DNA of 30,485 nt, taken from NCBI GenBank assembly GCA_964588525.1, contig CAZPQC010000035.1, positions 1 through 30,485 of the forward strand, written 5' to 3'. Below the pieces are notes generated by a model. It was not told the DNA's origin and searched no databases. It saw nothing but the letters and a program-made list of their open reading frames with translations. A program made the translations under genes and the position numbers. Source of the stretch: JAFGQJ01 sp964588525 (GTDB taxonomy: Bacteria > Spirochaetota > Spirochaetia > SZUA-6 > DRHE01). Positions 15,727-23,078 of the stretch are shown in pieces (the first letter of the stretch is position 1; each line of letters starts with the position of its first letter).

Positions 15727-16608
15727 CTATTGATAATGCACTTTTCGGCCGGTGGTGCGGAACTGGATCAGGGTCAGTCCAACAACCAGGGTGAAGAGGA
15801 TGAAACTCTCCGCCGCGGCGTAGCCGGTCTTGTGGAAGACGAAGAAGTCCTTGTAGAGCTGGTAGATCAGGATGCTGGTGGAATCTGCCGGACCGCCGTT
15901 AGTCAGCACATCGATCAGTCCAAAGGAAGCAAAGAAGGAGTAGATCAGGTTCATCACCAGGAGAAAGAAGGTCATCGGGGAGAGCAGGGGGAAGGTGATG
16001 ATCCAGAAGCGCTTCACCGCTCCGGCGCCGTCGATGGATGCGGCCTCCAGAGCCTCCCTCTGCACGTTCTGCAGGCCGGTTAGATAGAAGATGATGTTGT
16101 AGCCCAGGTTCTTCCAGGTGGCGGCCATGATCACCACGATCAGAGCCAGATTTCCCTTGGTCAGCCACCCGGGACGCACCCCGAAAAGGGTTTCGCTGAA
16201 AAAGATCAGGTAGCCGTTGGCCGGATTGAAGAGGAAGAGGAAGATGGCCCCGGAGATGGCCGGGGAAAGGGCGTAGGGCCAGATCAGCAGGGAACGGTAG
16301 ATCCTCTGCCCCCTCAGCTTCTGGTTGAGAAGCAGGGCGATCATCAGGGAGATGAACAGGCCGACGACCACGACCGAAACAGAGAAGATCATGGAGGTCA
16401 CGAAGCTGTTGATGTAGTCGGCACTGGTAAACAGCTTCTGGAAGTTGTAGAAGCCGGCGAAGATCTTACGGATCCCGAAGGGATGGACCTTATACAGACT
16501 CAGGCGGAAGGTCTCGAAGGCCGGGTAGAAGAGAAAGACGATCAGGATGAAGAAGCTGGGCAGCAGCAGCAGGTAGGGCAGCCACTTATTTTCAAAGGTC
16601 GATTGCAT
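15727..16608 (-). CDS. ugpA: Glycerol-3-phosphate-type ABC permease (UgpA-like)
   Basis: A 293-residue permease of the MalF/UgpA class. The first membrane segment is YLLLLPSFFILIVFLFYPAF, followed by the periplasmic loop that carries FAGFYNFQKLF. The EAA loop is REALEAASIDGAGAVKRFW, and FGLIDVLTNGGPADSTSIL is the conserved block before the final segments. The start is ATG 16608 with GGAGAGGAG upstream. It pairs with the permease at 14892-15713. No ATPase gene accompanies this operon. Confidence 0.84.
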   Translation of the reverse strand: MQSTFENKWLPYLLLLPSFFILIVFLFYPAFETFRLSLYKVHPFGIRKIFAGFYNFQKLFTSADYINSFVTSMIFSVSVVVVGLFISLMIALLLNQKLRGQRIYRSLLIWPYALSPAISGAIFLFLFNPANGYLIFFSETLFGVRPGWLTKGNLALIVVIMAATWKNLGYNIIFYLTGLQNVQREALEAASIDGAGAVKRFWIITFPLLSPMTFFLLVMNLIYSFFASFGLIDVLTNGGPADSTSILIYQLYKDFFVFHKTGYAAAESFILFTLVVGLTLIQFRTTGRKVHYQ

Positions 16609-16659
16609 AGACTCCTCTCCTCTTCAGAAAGTGCCTGAGAATCCTATTGTTGCACGAGA

Positions 16660-16733
16660 ATTGGGATGAAGTCCAATGGGATCGATGTCCCATCAGGCAA
16701 AGGGCGGCTGCGGGAATTGCTTCCCGCAGCCGC
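16660..16733 (-). terminator. Cluster of three stem-loops between ugpB-like and ugpA-like genes
   Basis: The strongest is a perfect 13-bp stem, GCGGCTGCGGGAA (16704-16716) with TTCCCGCAGCCGC (16721-16733), with a TTGC loop, 20 bases after the binding-protein stop. Two smaller perfect stems follow in the direction of transcription: ATGGGA/TCCCAT (16676-16681/16688-16693) and ATTGG/CCAAT (16660-16664/16673-16677); these two overlap by two bases. The U-tract is poor (CUUUGCCUG), so a stabilising or attenuating structure is more likely than a full terminator. Confidence 0.6.
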
Positions 16734-16752
16734 TCGTCCGGTCAGGCATGAG

Positions 16753-18093
16753 CTACATGTTCAGCTCGTTCCACTCCTTCATGGTCTGGTTGGCTTTGGT
16801 GGCAGCCTCGTCCAGGGCCTGCTTCACCGTGGCATCCCCGGCGTAGACCTTCTGGACGGCCGTTTCCAACAGAGCGCGGACCTCGGGAAACACGCCGATC
16901 AGGGCGCCGGCGGTGTTGACCGTGTAGGGGGTCTCCAGCAGCTGGTTGAAGGCGGTGAGGAAGTTGGGGTTGTCCCTGAACCAGCCCTCGTCCTGCAACT
17001 TCTGCATGGCGGTCTTGCGCACCGCGAAGTAGCCGGTGCCCTTGTGCCACTTCATCTGGGCATCGTCCTGCGAAATATACTTGACCAGCTTGAAGGCGGC
17101 GAAGGTCTCGGCATCGGGATGCCCGTTCGAAAGCCAGAGCGTACCTCCGCCGATGGTCACCCCACCCTTGGCGCCGGCGGGCTTCGGCACGTAGCCGGTT
17201 CCCAGCTCCCAGCCGTTTTCCTTCAACAGGCCGGTGAGCTGGTTCACGTCCGAGGTGGAGGACAGGATCATGGCCACACCTCCGGAGCCGAGGGCCGCAC
17301 GGTGGTTGTCCCAGCCGGGCCCTCCAACGTCGAGGAAGTAGCCGTCCCGCTCCATGCCGGTCCACCACTCGAGGATCTTCTGGCCCGGCGCCTGGTTGAA
17401 CAGCACCTCGGTGGGAAACTCTCCCTTGCGGCCGTTGTCCTTGTTCACCAATGGGGCGTCCATGATGCAATGCCACTCCTCGAAGTACCAGTCGTTGAGG
17501 TTCCAGGTGATCCCAGCTTCGAGTCCCTGGCCTGAGCCTTTCAGCTTCTTCGAGTACTCGATCACATCATCCCAGGTGGCCGGCGCCTTGTCGGGAAGAC
17601 CGGCCTTTTTGAAGAAGGTCTTGTTGTAGTACAGCAGCGGCGTGGAGGAGTTGAAGGGCATGGAGTAGTGGGTGCCGCTGATCGTGTAGTAGGTGCCCAC
17701 CGGAGAGAAGAAGGCGTCCCAATCGATCTTCTCCCACTTAGAGAGATCGTCTATCGGGGTCACCATGCCGCTGTTGGCCATGCCCAGGGTGCCGATCTCG
17801 TAGAGGTGGAACACGTGGGGGGCGTTGCCCGCCTTGGCCGCGGCGGTGGTCTTGTTCAGGGTGTCATTGTAGGAGCCGGTGTACTGGACCACCACGTTGA
17901 TGTTGGGATTCTGATTCATGAAATCCTGGACGATTCCCTCGATCAACTGAATCCTTGATCCCCCCATGGCGTGCCACATGTCTACCGTAACCGAGCCGGT
18001 GAGCTCGGGCGGTGCCTGGCTTCCCCCTGCGAACAGCAGGCCGGGAAGCAGCAGCAGCGTACAAAGAACGATGTGTAAGACCCAGCGTTTCAT
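16753..18093 (-). CDS. ugpB: Extracellular solute-binding protein, UgpB-like (glycerol-3-phosphate/glycerophosphodiester)
   Basis: A 446-residue family 1 solute-binding protein with signal peptide MKRWVLHIVLCTLLLLPGLL and an FAGG cleavage region in the style of spirochaete binding proteins, with no lipobox Cys. The mature N-terminus GSVTVDMWHAMGGSRIQLI and the blocks NAPHVFHLYEIGTLGMANSG and LYYNKTFFKKAGLPDKAPAT match the UgpB branch. The start is ATG 18093 with AGGAGG seven bases upstream. It is first in an operon with two permeases and glpQ, which supports a glycerophosphodiester or glycerol-3-phosphate ligand. Confidence 0.83.
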   Translation of the reverse strand: MKRWVLHIVLCTLLLLPGLLFAGGSQAPPELTGSVTVDMWHAMGGSRIQLIEGIVQDFMNQNPNINVVVQYTGSYNDTLNKTTAAAKAGNAPHVFHLYEIGTLGMANSGMVTPIDDLSKWEKIDWDAFFSPVGTYYTISGTHYSMPFNSSTPLLYYNKTFFKKAGLPDKAPATWDDVIEYSKKLKGSGQGLEAGITWNLNDWYFEEWHCIMDAPLVNKDNGRKGEFPTEVLFNQAPGQKILEWWTGMERDGYFLDVGGPGWDNHRAALGSGGVAMILSSTSDVNQLTGLLKENGWELGTGYVPKPAGAKGGVTIGGGTLWLSNGHPDAETFAAFKLVKYISQDDAQMKWHKGTGYFAVRKTAMQKLQDEGWFRDNPNFLTAFNQLLETPYTVNTAGALIGVFPEVRALLETAVQKVYAGDATVKQALDEAATKANQTMKEWNELNM

Positions 18094-18125
18094 AGATACC
18101 TCCTGTTGTTTTTAGTCTTGCTTCT

Positions 18126-18154
18126 ATTGTAAATGAAGGGAAGAATTCCCGCAA
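18126..18154 (-). promoter_or_regulatory. Sigma-70 type promoter of the ugpBAE-glpQ operon
   Basis: On the minus strand TTGCGG (18154-18149), a 17-base spacer and TACAAT (18131-18126). The predicted start is near 18119, which leaves a 26-base leader that contains the AGGAGG ribosome site of the binding-protein gene. I see no obvious pho-box repeat beside it. Confidence 0.6.
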
Positions 18155-18224
18155 GTTTTTTTCATTTCATGATGCGATGACAGTAATTTTGCGGATTGAG
18201 AAGGAACCCTGTTTTTTCCCTCCG

Positions 18225-18653
18225 CTATTCGCGATAGAGAATCTTGTAGTGGTAGCTCTTCGGGTTGAGCTCTGTAGCAAATTCCCGAAGATTTGAGCGG
18301 ATGCAATCCTCTTCGTAGGATGTTCCATCCGGGCTGATCCTGATAAGCAGGTACCAGAAGAGCGTTTCGAGGGTCTCGATTTTCGTGGCCACGATTTTAT
18401 ACCAGTGCGCGTCCTCCGGATCCTGCCAGGCTTCCTCCACCGTGTACGTAAATACATATGAAGGTTTAGTGGCGGAGGTAAGAGCGTATTCTTCGCCTAT
18501 TCCGTCAACCTTGTACACAATCTTGGGTATTTTCCGTGTGGTGTTGTTCTCGGGGTTGGCCCAGGTCCCGAGCAACGGCGTGAGGTCCGTGTCCGCATCC
18601 GCCCACAGGGACAGGGCCAGCAGCAGCAACGCGATGACGGCGAGCTTTTTCAT
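18225..18653 (-). CDS. Small secreted protein of unknown function
   Basis: A 142-residue protein with a clear signal peptide MKKLAVIALLLLALSLWADA and a strong GGAGG six bases before the ATG at 18653. The mature part begins TDLTPLLGTWANPENNTTRK and is rich in aromatic residues and alternating beta-type patterns (YVFTYTVEEAW, HWYKIVATKI, LFWYLLIRI). The opening 'LLGTWANPE' recalls lipocalin-like small beta-barrel proteins, but the match is too short to assign a family. It has its own spacing on both sides (131 bases to the ugpB-like gene, 229 to glpA), so it may be a single-gene unit. Function unknown. Confidence 0.7.
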   Translation of the reverse strand: MKKLAVIALLLLALSLWADADTDLTPLLGTWANPENNTTRKIPKIVYKVDGIGEEYALTSATKPSYVFTYTVEEAWQDPEDAHWYKIVATKIETLETLFWYLLIRISPDGTSYEEDCIRSNLREFATELNPKSYHYKILYRE

Positions 18654-18674
18654 ATTTATCCTCCAAGCTGATCG

Positions 18675-18680
18675 ATTTTA
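18675..18680 (-). promoter_or_regulatory. Possible -10 box for the small secreted protein
   Basis: TATAAA on the minus strand would place a start near 18668, 15 bases before the ATG at 18653 and just upstream of GGAGG. No convincing -35 box lies at the right distance. The rest of the 229-base divergent gap shows a perfect 11-bp dyad, CCAAAGTTTGG (18790-18800), on the glpA side, but no clear glpA promoter. Confidence 0.3.
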
Positions 18681-18882
18681 TACGGCGAAGCTCAGTTCTC
18701 TGCGTGTGCTGGGGCCGGTCTAGCGGTGAAAAGCTGCTGCAACGTATAGAGGCACTATCTAGCCTAATTCATTCCCTCCCCTGTTTCAACCAAAGTTTGG
18801 ATGCTGCAGACATCTTTATATCTCGGGTCCGAGCCCCGCCGTTTCCAGACCTTTCTGCTTGAGCAATCCCGGCATACTTTCT

Positions 18883-20121
18883 ATGATGCTCCTCATGACC
18901 GCACCACACGTAATCATCATCGGCGGGGGTGGGACCGGGGCGGCCCTGGCCTATGACTTGAGCCTGCGGGGGGTCCGGGTCACGCTTCTGGAGCGGGGGG
19001 AATTGACCTCCGGGACTACGGGCAGGCATCACGGCCAGCTACACTGCGGCGCCCGCTATGCGGTGCAGGACCGGGAGATCGGCAGGGAGTGCATGGAGGA
19101 AAGCGAGATTCTCAGGCGGATCGCCCCTGCATCCATCGAGTTCAACTACGGTCTGTTCGTGGCCCTCACCGCGGAGGATGAACAGTACTGCGGCACCTTC
19201 CTTCCGGCCTGCGAGGCCTGCGGCATTCCCGCCCGCCTGTTGACTGCGGCGCAGGCTCTGGCCATGGAACCGCGGCTCAATCCGACGCTCCGCCTGGCTG
19301 TCCTGGTACCCGACGGCAGCATGGACGCCTGGCGCCTGGCTCTGCAGTTTTTCGCCTCTGCCCGAAGCCTGGGCGCCGACATTCGCAACTTCTGCGAGGT
19401 GATCGGTCTGCAGGGTACAGACTCCACCGCTGACGGGGCAAAGTCCCGAATAACCGGAATGCGGGTACGGGATTATCGCTCCGGTGAAGAGTACGAGCTG
19501 AAGGCCGACCTGATCATCAATGCCACCGGGGCCTGGTCCAAGCAGGTGGTGGGAATGGCTGGTATCGACATTGCGGTCAGCCCCTCTCCCGGCACGATGG
19601 TGGCGGTCAAGGGACGGCTGACCAACATGGTAATCAGCCGCCTGCATGCGGCCGGAGACGGGGACATCATCGTGCCCCAGCGCGGTCTCTCGATCATCGG
19701 TTCGACCCAGTGGCTGGCCGAGGATCCGGACGACATCAGCGTTCCCAATCACGATATCGAAAACCTGCTGCGCTCGGCCGCAAAGATGGTCCCGGCGTTC
19801 AAAGACGCCGCCTTTCACGCGGCCTGGGCTGCACCCCGACCCCTGGTGGGAGAGGCCGGCGGTACTGTAGGACTGCGCTCGCTGAGCCGCGATTTTTCGC
19901 TGATCGATCACCGGGAATCCGGCGGGGTGGATCGTTTTCTGTCGATCATCGGAGGAAAGGCCACGACCCTGCGCGGTATGGCCGAGATTACTGCGGACCG
20001 CGCCTGCAGGCAGCTGGGGATTCGGGCCGTCTGCCGAACCGCGGAGCAGCCGCTTCTGCCGGCGCGCAGCTTCTACGCAGCACGGCCCCGTGCTTCCCTG
20101 GAGGGAGATCGAATCGTATGA
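18883..20121 (+). CDS. glpA: Glycerol-3-phosphate dehydrogenase flavoprotein, GlpA-like (short form)
   Basis: A 412-residue FAD enzyme of the DAO family that would oxidise sn-glycerol-3-phosphate to dihydroxyacetone phosphate. The FAD motif VIIIGGGGTGAALAYDLSLR is followed by the GlpA signature TTGRHHGQLHCGARYAV. Further blocks are IINATGAWSKQVVGMAGI, GLSIIGSTQWLAED, and WAAPRPLVGE with the C-terminal DHRESGGVDRFLSIIGGKAT. It ends where E. coli GlpA continues into a BFD-like [2Fe-2S] domain, so it is over 100 residues shorter. The start is uncertain: ATG 18883, 18886 or 18895, none with a good ribosome site. The stop overlaps the next gene as ATGA, so the iron-sulfur protein is very likely its electron-acceptor subunit. 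Confidence 0.82.
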   Translation: MMLLMTAPHVIIIGGGGTGAALAYDLSLRGVRVTLLERGELTSGTTGRHHGQLHCGARYAVQDREIGRECMEESEILRRIAPASIEFNYGLFVALTAEDEQYCGTFLPACEACGIPARLLTAAQALAMEPRLNPTLRLAVLVPDGSMDAWRLALQFFASARSLGADIRNFCEVIGLQGTDSTADGAKSRITGMRVRDYRSGEEYELKADLIINATGAWSKQVVGMAGIDIAVSPSPGTMVAVKGRLTNMVISRLHAAGDGDIIVPQRGLSIIGSTQWLAEDPDDISVPNHDIENLLRSAAKMVPAFKDAAFHAAWAAPRPLVGEAGGTVGLRSLSRDFSLIDHRESGGVDRFLSIIGGKATTLRGMAEITADRACRQLGIRAVCRTAEQPLLPARSFYAARPRASLEGDRIV

Positions 20122-20828
20122 GCCAGACAACGATCACTTTCAGGATCTTCCGCTATCGAGCCGGCGATCCCGGATCCGAGCGCTTCGAGGAGACAACCCT
20201 GCCGGTGGATGAAACCACCACGGTTCTGGATGCGCTGGAAATGTTTCACGGAAAAGACCGAACCCTGATGGTTCGTCACTCCTGCCATCACGGCTCCTGC
20301 GGCACCTGCGCCTGCCGGATCAATGGCAGGGAACGTCTGGCCTGCCTGACCCGGGTCCTCGATCTGGAAACGCCGGTGATAACGGTCGAACCGTTAAACA
20401 AATTTCGGAAGGTCGGCGACCTGGTCGTGGATCCGGCCGATTTCTTCCGGGAGTATCCATCGGACTGGCAGACCCTGCGCCGCAGTGAGGCGAATCCCGA
20501 TGCAAAACCGCCGCAGGAGCTGGCCGGCTACCTGCGGCTGGAAAACTGTATCGAGTGCGGAGCCTGCGTTTCCGCCTGTCCGGTGGAGGATTTTCTTGGT
20601 CCCGCAGTGCTGGCCGGACTCAACCGCGAGCGGATCAACCGTGAGCAGATAAACGATCCGCCCGCTGAATCTCCCGAGCACGACAAATCCCTCCTCGAGC
20701 TGGCCGGGGGGGAGCGGGGTGTATGGAAGTGTCAGCGGGCCCTGGAGTGCAGCCGGGTCTGCCCGACCGGGGTCTACCCGGCCAGGCACATCCAGGAACT
20801 GCGGAGAGGGTTAGATACGCCAGTATGA
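20118..20828 (+). CDS. SdhB/FrdB-type iron-sulfur subunit, partner of the GlpA-like flavoprotein
   Basis: A 236-residue protein with the domain order of succinate dehydrogenase/fumarate reductase iron-sulfur subunits. The N-terminal ferredoxin domain has the [2Fe-2S] ligands in CHHGSCGTCACRINGRERLA plus the next Cys (C-x4-C-x2-C-x11-C). The C-terminal domain has CIECGACVSACP for a [4Fe-4S] cluster and CQRALECSRVCPTG for the third cluster. All expected Cys are present. There is no SdhA-like flavoprotein and no membrane anchor gene nearby. The ATGA overlaps on both sides point to a subunit of the glycerol-3-phosphate enzyme that passes electrons from FAD to quinone or another carrier. Confidence 0.85.
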   Translation: MSQTTITFRIFRYRAGDPGSERFEETTLPVDETTTVLDALEMFHGKDRTLMVRHSCHHGSCGTCACRINGRERLACLTRVLDLETPVITVEPLNKFRKVGDLVVDPADFFREYPSDWQTLRRSEANPDAKPPQELAGYLRLENCIECGACVSACPVEDFLGPAVLAGLNRERINREQINDPPAESPEHDKSLLELAGGERGVWKCQRALECSRVCPTGVYPARHIQELRRGLDTPV

Positions 20829-21715
20829 GTATAACAGTTCCAAGAAATCGATTATCCGTTCTGATTGTTTTCGGCTGTTTGTTCTTCATCTATTGCCCGA
20901 ACCCACAGGAACTACCGGCGGAGCCTCCGGTTGTACTGGCGCTGCCGGCAAGCGAGGAGGGTATGGTCCTGTTTCGCCAGTGGAAACCAATAACGGATTA
21001 CCTCACGGAGACCAGCGGTCTTGTCTTGATCCTGGAGATGGTAGAAGACCATTCCTCAATACTGCAGGGTCTGGAAAACAATCTGTACGACCTGGCATAT
21101 GTGAATCCCGTATGGTACGTAATGCTTGCAGAGCGGGGGCTGTGCATACCGCTGGCCCGCCCGGTGGTGTTGGGCCGTGACACCTTCCGGTCGCTTCTCA
21201 TCGTTCACCGGGATTCCATCATCCGCAACGCCGGCGACCTGGCAGCGGCAACGATCGCCCTGACCGGTTTATCCGAGTCGGCATTGGGATACTACATTCC
21301 TCTCGCTCTTCTCGAAGCACACGGCCTTGGGATATCCTCCGCCTCTGACACCATTCTGTTTTCCGACACCTTTCTGAGCATCTTGAAGGGTGTAGCCTAC
21401 GGGAAACTTGAAGCGGGGTTCGTCAGTTCTGCGGTGCTCGACGACGGGGATAATTCATCCCTCCGGGAGCAGGTTCGTGTGATCTTGGAATCCGAGGCGG
21501 TTCCACAGTGGACGGTTGTTGCCAGGGCTGATCTGCGTCAGAGAGCGATTGCCTCCGTTCGTCAGGCACTTTTAAATATGGGAAAATCCGAACAGGGACG
21601 GGCGGCCCTCCGACCGAGCGGCTTCAGCGCTTTTGTAGAGGCCTCCGATAGCGACTACAATGCAGTCCGCCGGTATCTGGAAGCCGTGGAGGACGGTATT
21701 GCCTCTCCAGAGTAA
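20825..21715 (+). CDS. PhnD-like phosphate/phosphonate-type substrate-binding protein (likely sensor component)
   Basis: A 296-residue periplasmic binding protein of the PhnD family. The N-terminal hydrophobic segment LSVLIVFGCLFFIYCPNPQ is an export signal; the FIYC could be a relaxed spirochaetal lipobox, otherwise the segment is an anchor. The family pattern is seen in FRQWKPITDYLTETSG, LENNLYDLAYVNPVWYVMLA and AGDLAAATIALTGLSESALG, the helix-strand order that binds phosphate-like groups. No PhnC or PhnE transporter genes accompany it. It overlaps the iron-sulfur gene by four bases and the kinase gene by 17, so it most likely presents a ligand to the kinase rather than feeding a transporter. 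Confidence 0.82.
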   Translation: MSITVPRNRLSVLIVFGCLFFIYCPNPQELPAEPPVVLALPASEEGMVLFRQWKPITDYLTETSGLVLILEMVEDHSSILQGLENNLYDLAYVNPVWYVMLAERGLCIPLARPVVLGRDTFRSLLIVHRDSIIRNAGDLAAATIALTGLSESALGYYIPLALLEAHGLGISSASDTILFSDTFLSILKGVAYGKLEAGFVSSAVLDDGDNSSLREQVRVILESEAVPQWTVVARADLRQRAIASVRQALLNMGKSEQGRAALRPSGFSAFVEASDSDYNAVRRYLEAVEDGIASPE

Positions 21716-23078
21716 GATATTCGTATTTGTTGCGGTGCTGCTGCTTCTTATCGCCTTCGAGTGGGTCTTTTTTAGTGTCTTCGAGAGCAGGGTGCTGCAA
21801 GAAGAAATGAGTGATCGAGGCAGCGTGCTGGTGCGGACCCTCGCCCAACTGAGCGCGGAGCCGGTTCTGGCCTTTCAAATAACCAGACTCGAACAGCTGC
21901 TGGATTCGATGCTGGAGGAGAAGGACGTGGTTCACGCCCGGGTCTACAATTCCAACTACACCGTGCTGGCCGCTACGGACAGGGAACAGGAAGGCTGGAC
22001 GTATTCCGGGCAGGTTGTCGACTCCATGCAGATTCGCCATGACCCTGAGCTGATGGTGGCCAAAGCACCGATCATCGTGATGGAACAGACATTAGGAATG
22101 GCCGAGATCGTATTTTCCCTAAGCACGCTCAAGGGCAAGGTGAGCCGCAGCCGGATGATATTCCTGACAATCTTTATCAGTGAGCTGTTGCTGGCGGTCG
22201 CGTTTGCCGTTTTTCTGGAAATTCAGGTCATCAGACCGCTGGGGAAACTGGCAGGAGAAGTTCAGGAGATCCGGCCTGATTCACTCCAGATGCCGCTTTC
22301 CCTCACACCGTTTTCGGCGAAAGAGATAAGCCGGCTGCGGCATTCCCTCGATGACATGCGGGAAAAACTGAGACGGGCTCAGGCAGATATCGTCGCCAGA
22401 ACACGGCTGGCCACCATGGGCCAGATTGCCGCCAACATCACCCACGAGATCCGCAATCCCCTCGAAGCGATGTCGGGGGCGGTGGAGATCCTCTCAGACG
22501 AACCACAGCTATGTGCTGACAGCCGGGACTCGGTTGCCATTCTCCGGGAAGAAATTCGGAACCTGGACGACTACCTCAATCAATATCTCGAGTTTGCTCG
22601 GCCCGTGCCCGTCAAGCCTGTATCGACAAACATCAACGTGCTGGTGGAAGATTGCCTGGTTCTACTAAGGCCGCTGCTGCGCAAGAAACATGTGCAGCTG
22701 CACACCGAGCTTGCGAATGGATTGCCCTCCTGCAGGTTGGATGTGAACCAGCTGAAGAGGGTCATCGTCAACATCGTGCTCAACAGCATCGAGGCGATTT
22801 CCGATCACGGTACGTTGCGGGTCTCTACTACGAGTCGAACCGGCAGGGTGCAAATCGCCGTGAGGGACGATGGGGAAGGTGTCCGGGAGGAGGATCTGCC
22901 CAGGGTTTTCGATCCGTACTTCACCACAAAGAGCAGCGGTTCCGGTCTCGGGCTGCCTCTCAGCAAGATGATCATCGAGCAGCACGAAGGCACGATCCTC
23001 ATTGAAAGCCGCCTCGGTGAGGGAAGCGTCGTTACGGTTTCTCTTCCCGCGGAACCGGCGGGGGTCCTGGATGGCTAA
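21699..23078 (+). CDS. Membrane sensor histidine kinase (NtrB/PgtB-like)
   Basis: A 459-residue two-pass kinase. The first membrane segment IFVFVAVLLLLIAFEWVFF is followed by a periplasmic domain of about 125 residues. The second segment MIFLTIFISELLLAVAFAVF leads into a HAMP region and the HisKA motif NITHEIRNPLEAMSGAVEIL with His249. The ATPase domain has N-box LKRVIVNIVLNSIEAI, G1 RDDGEGVREEDL, F-box FDPYFTTK and G2 SGSGLGLPLSKMIIEQH. I chose TTG 21699 because a perfect GGAGG lies six bases upstream inside the PhnD-like gene. It overlaps the regulator gene by eight bases, and the two form a cognate pair. Confidence 0.9.
   Translation: MPLQSKIFVFVAVLLLLIAFEWVFFSVFESRVLQEEMSDRGSVLVRTLAQLSAEPVLAFQITRLEQLLDSMLEEKDVVHARVYNSNYTVLAATDREQEGWTYSGQVVDSMQIRHDPELMVAKAPIIVMEQTLGMAEIVFSLSTLKGKVSRSRMIFLTIFISELLLAVAFAVFLEIQVIRPLGKLAGEVQEIRPDSLQMPLSLTPFSAKEISRLRHSLDDMREKLRRAQADIVARTRLATMGQIAANITHEIRNPLEAMSGAVEILSDEPQLCADSRDSVAILREEIRNLDDYLNQYLEFARPVPVKPVSTNINVLVEDCLVLLRPLLRKKHVQLHTELANGLPSCRLDVNQLKRVIVNIVLNSIEAISDHGTLRVSTTSRTGRVQIAVRDDGEGVREEDLPRVFDPYFTTKSSGSGLGLPLSKMIIEQHEGTILIESRLGEGSVVTVSLPAEPAGVLDG

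Noticed and set aside
19710..20117. Upstream extension of the iron-sulfur protein gene
   Set aside because: The open frame continues upstream, but it overlaps the glpA-like coding sequence and shows no domain; the ATGA junction at 20118 gives the natural start.
19039..20130. 363-codon minus-strand open frame opposite the glpA-like gene
   Set aside because: No domain signal, and the plus strand carries clear FAD and GlpA motifs.
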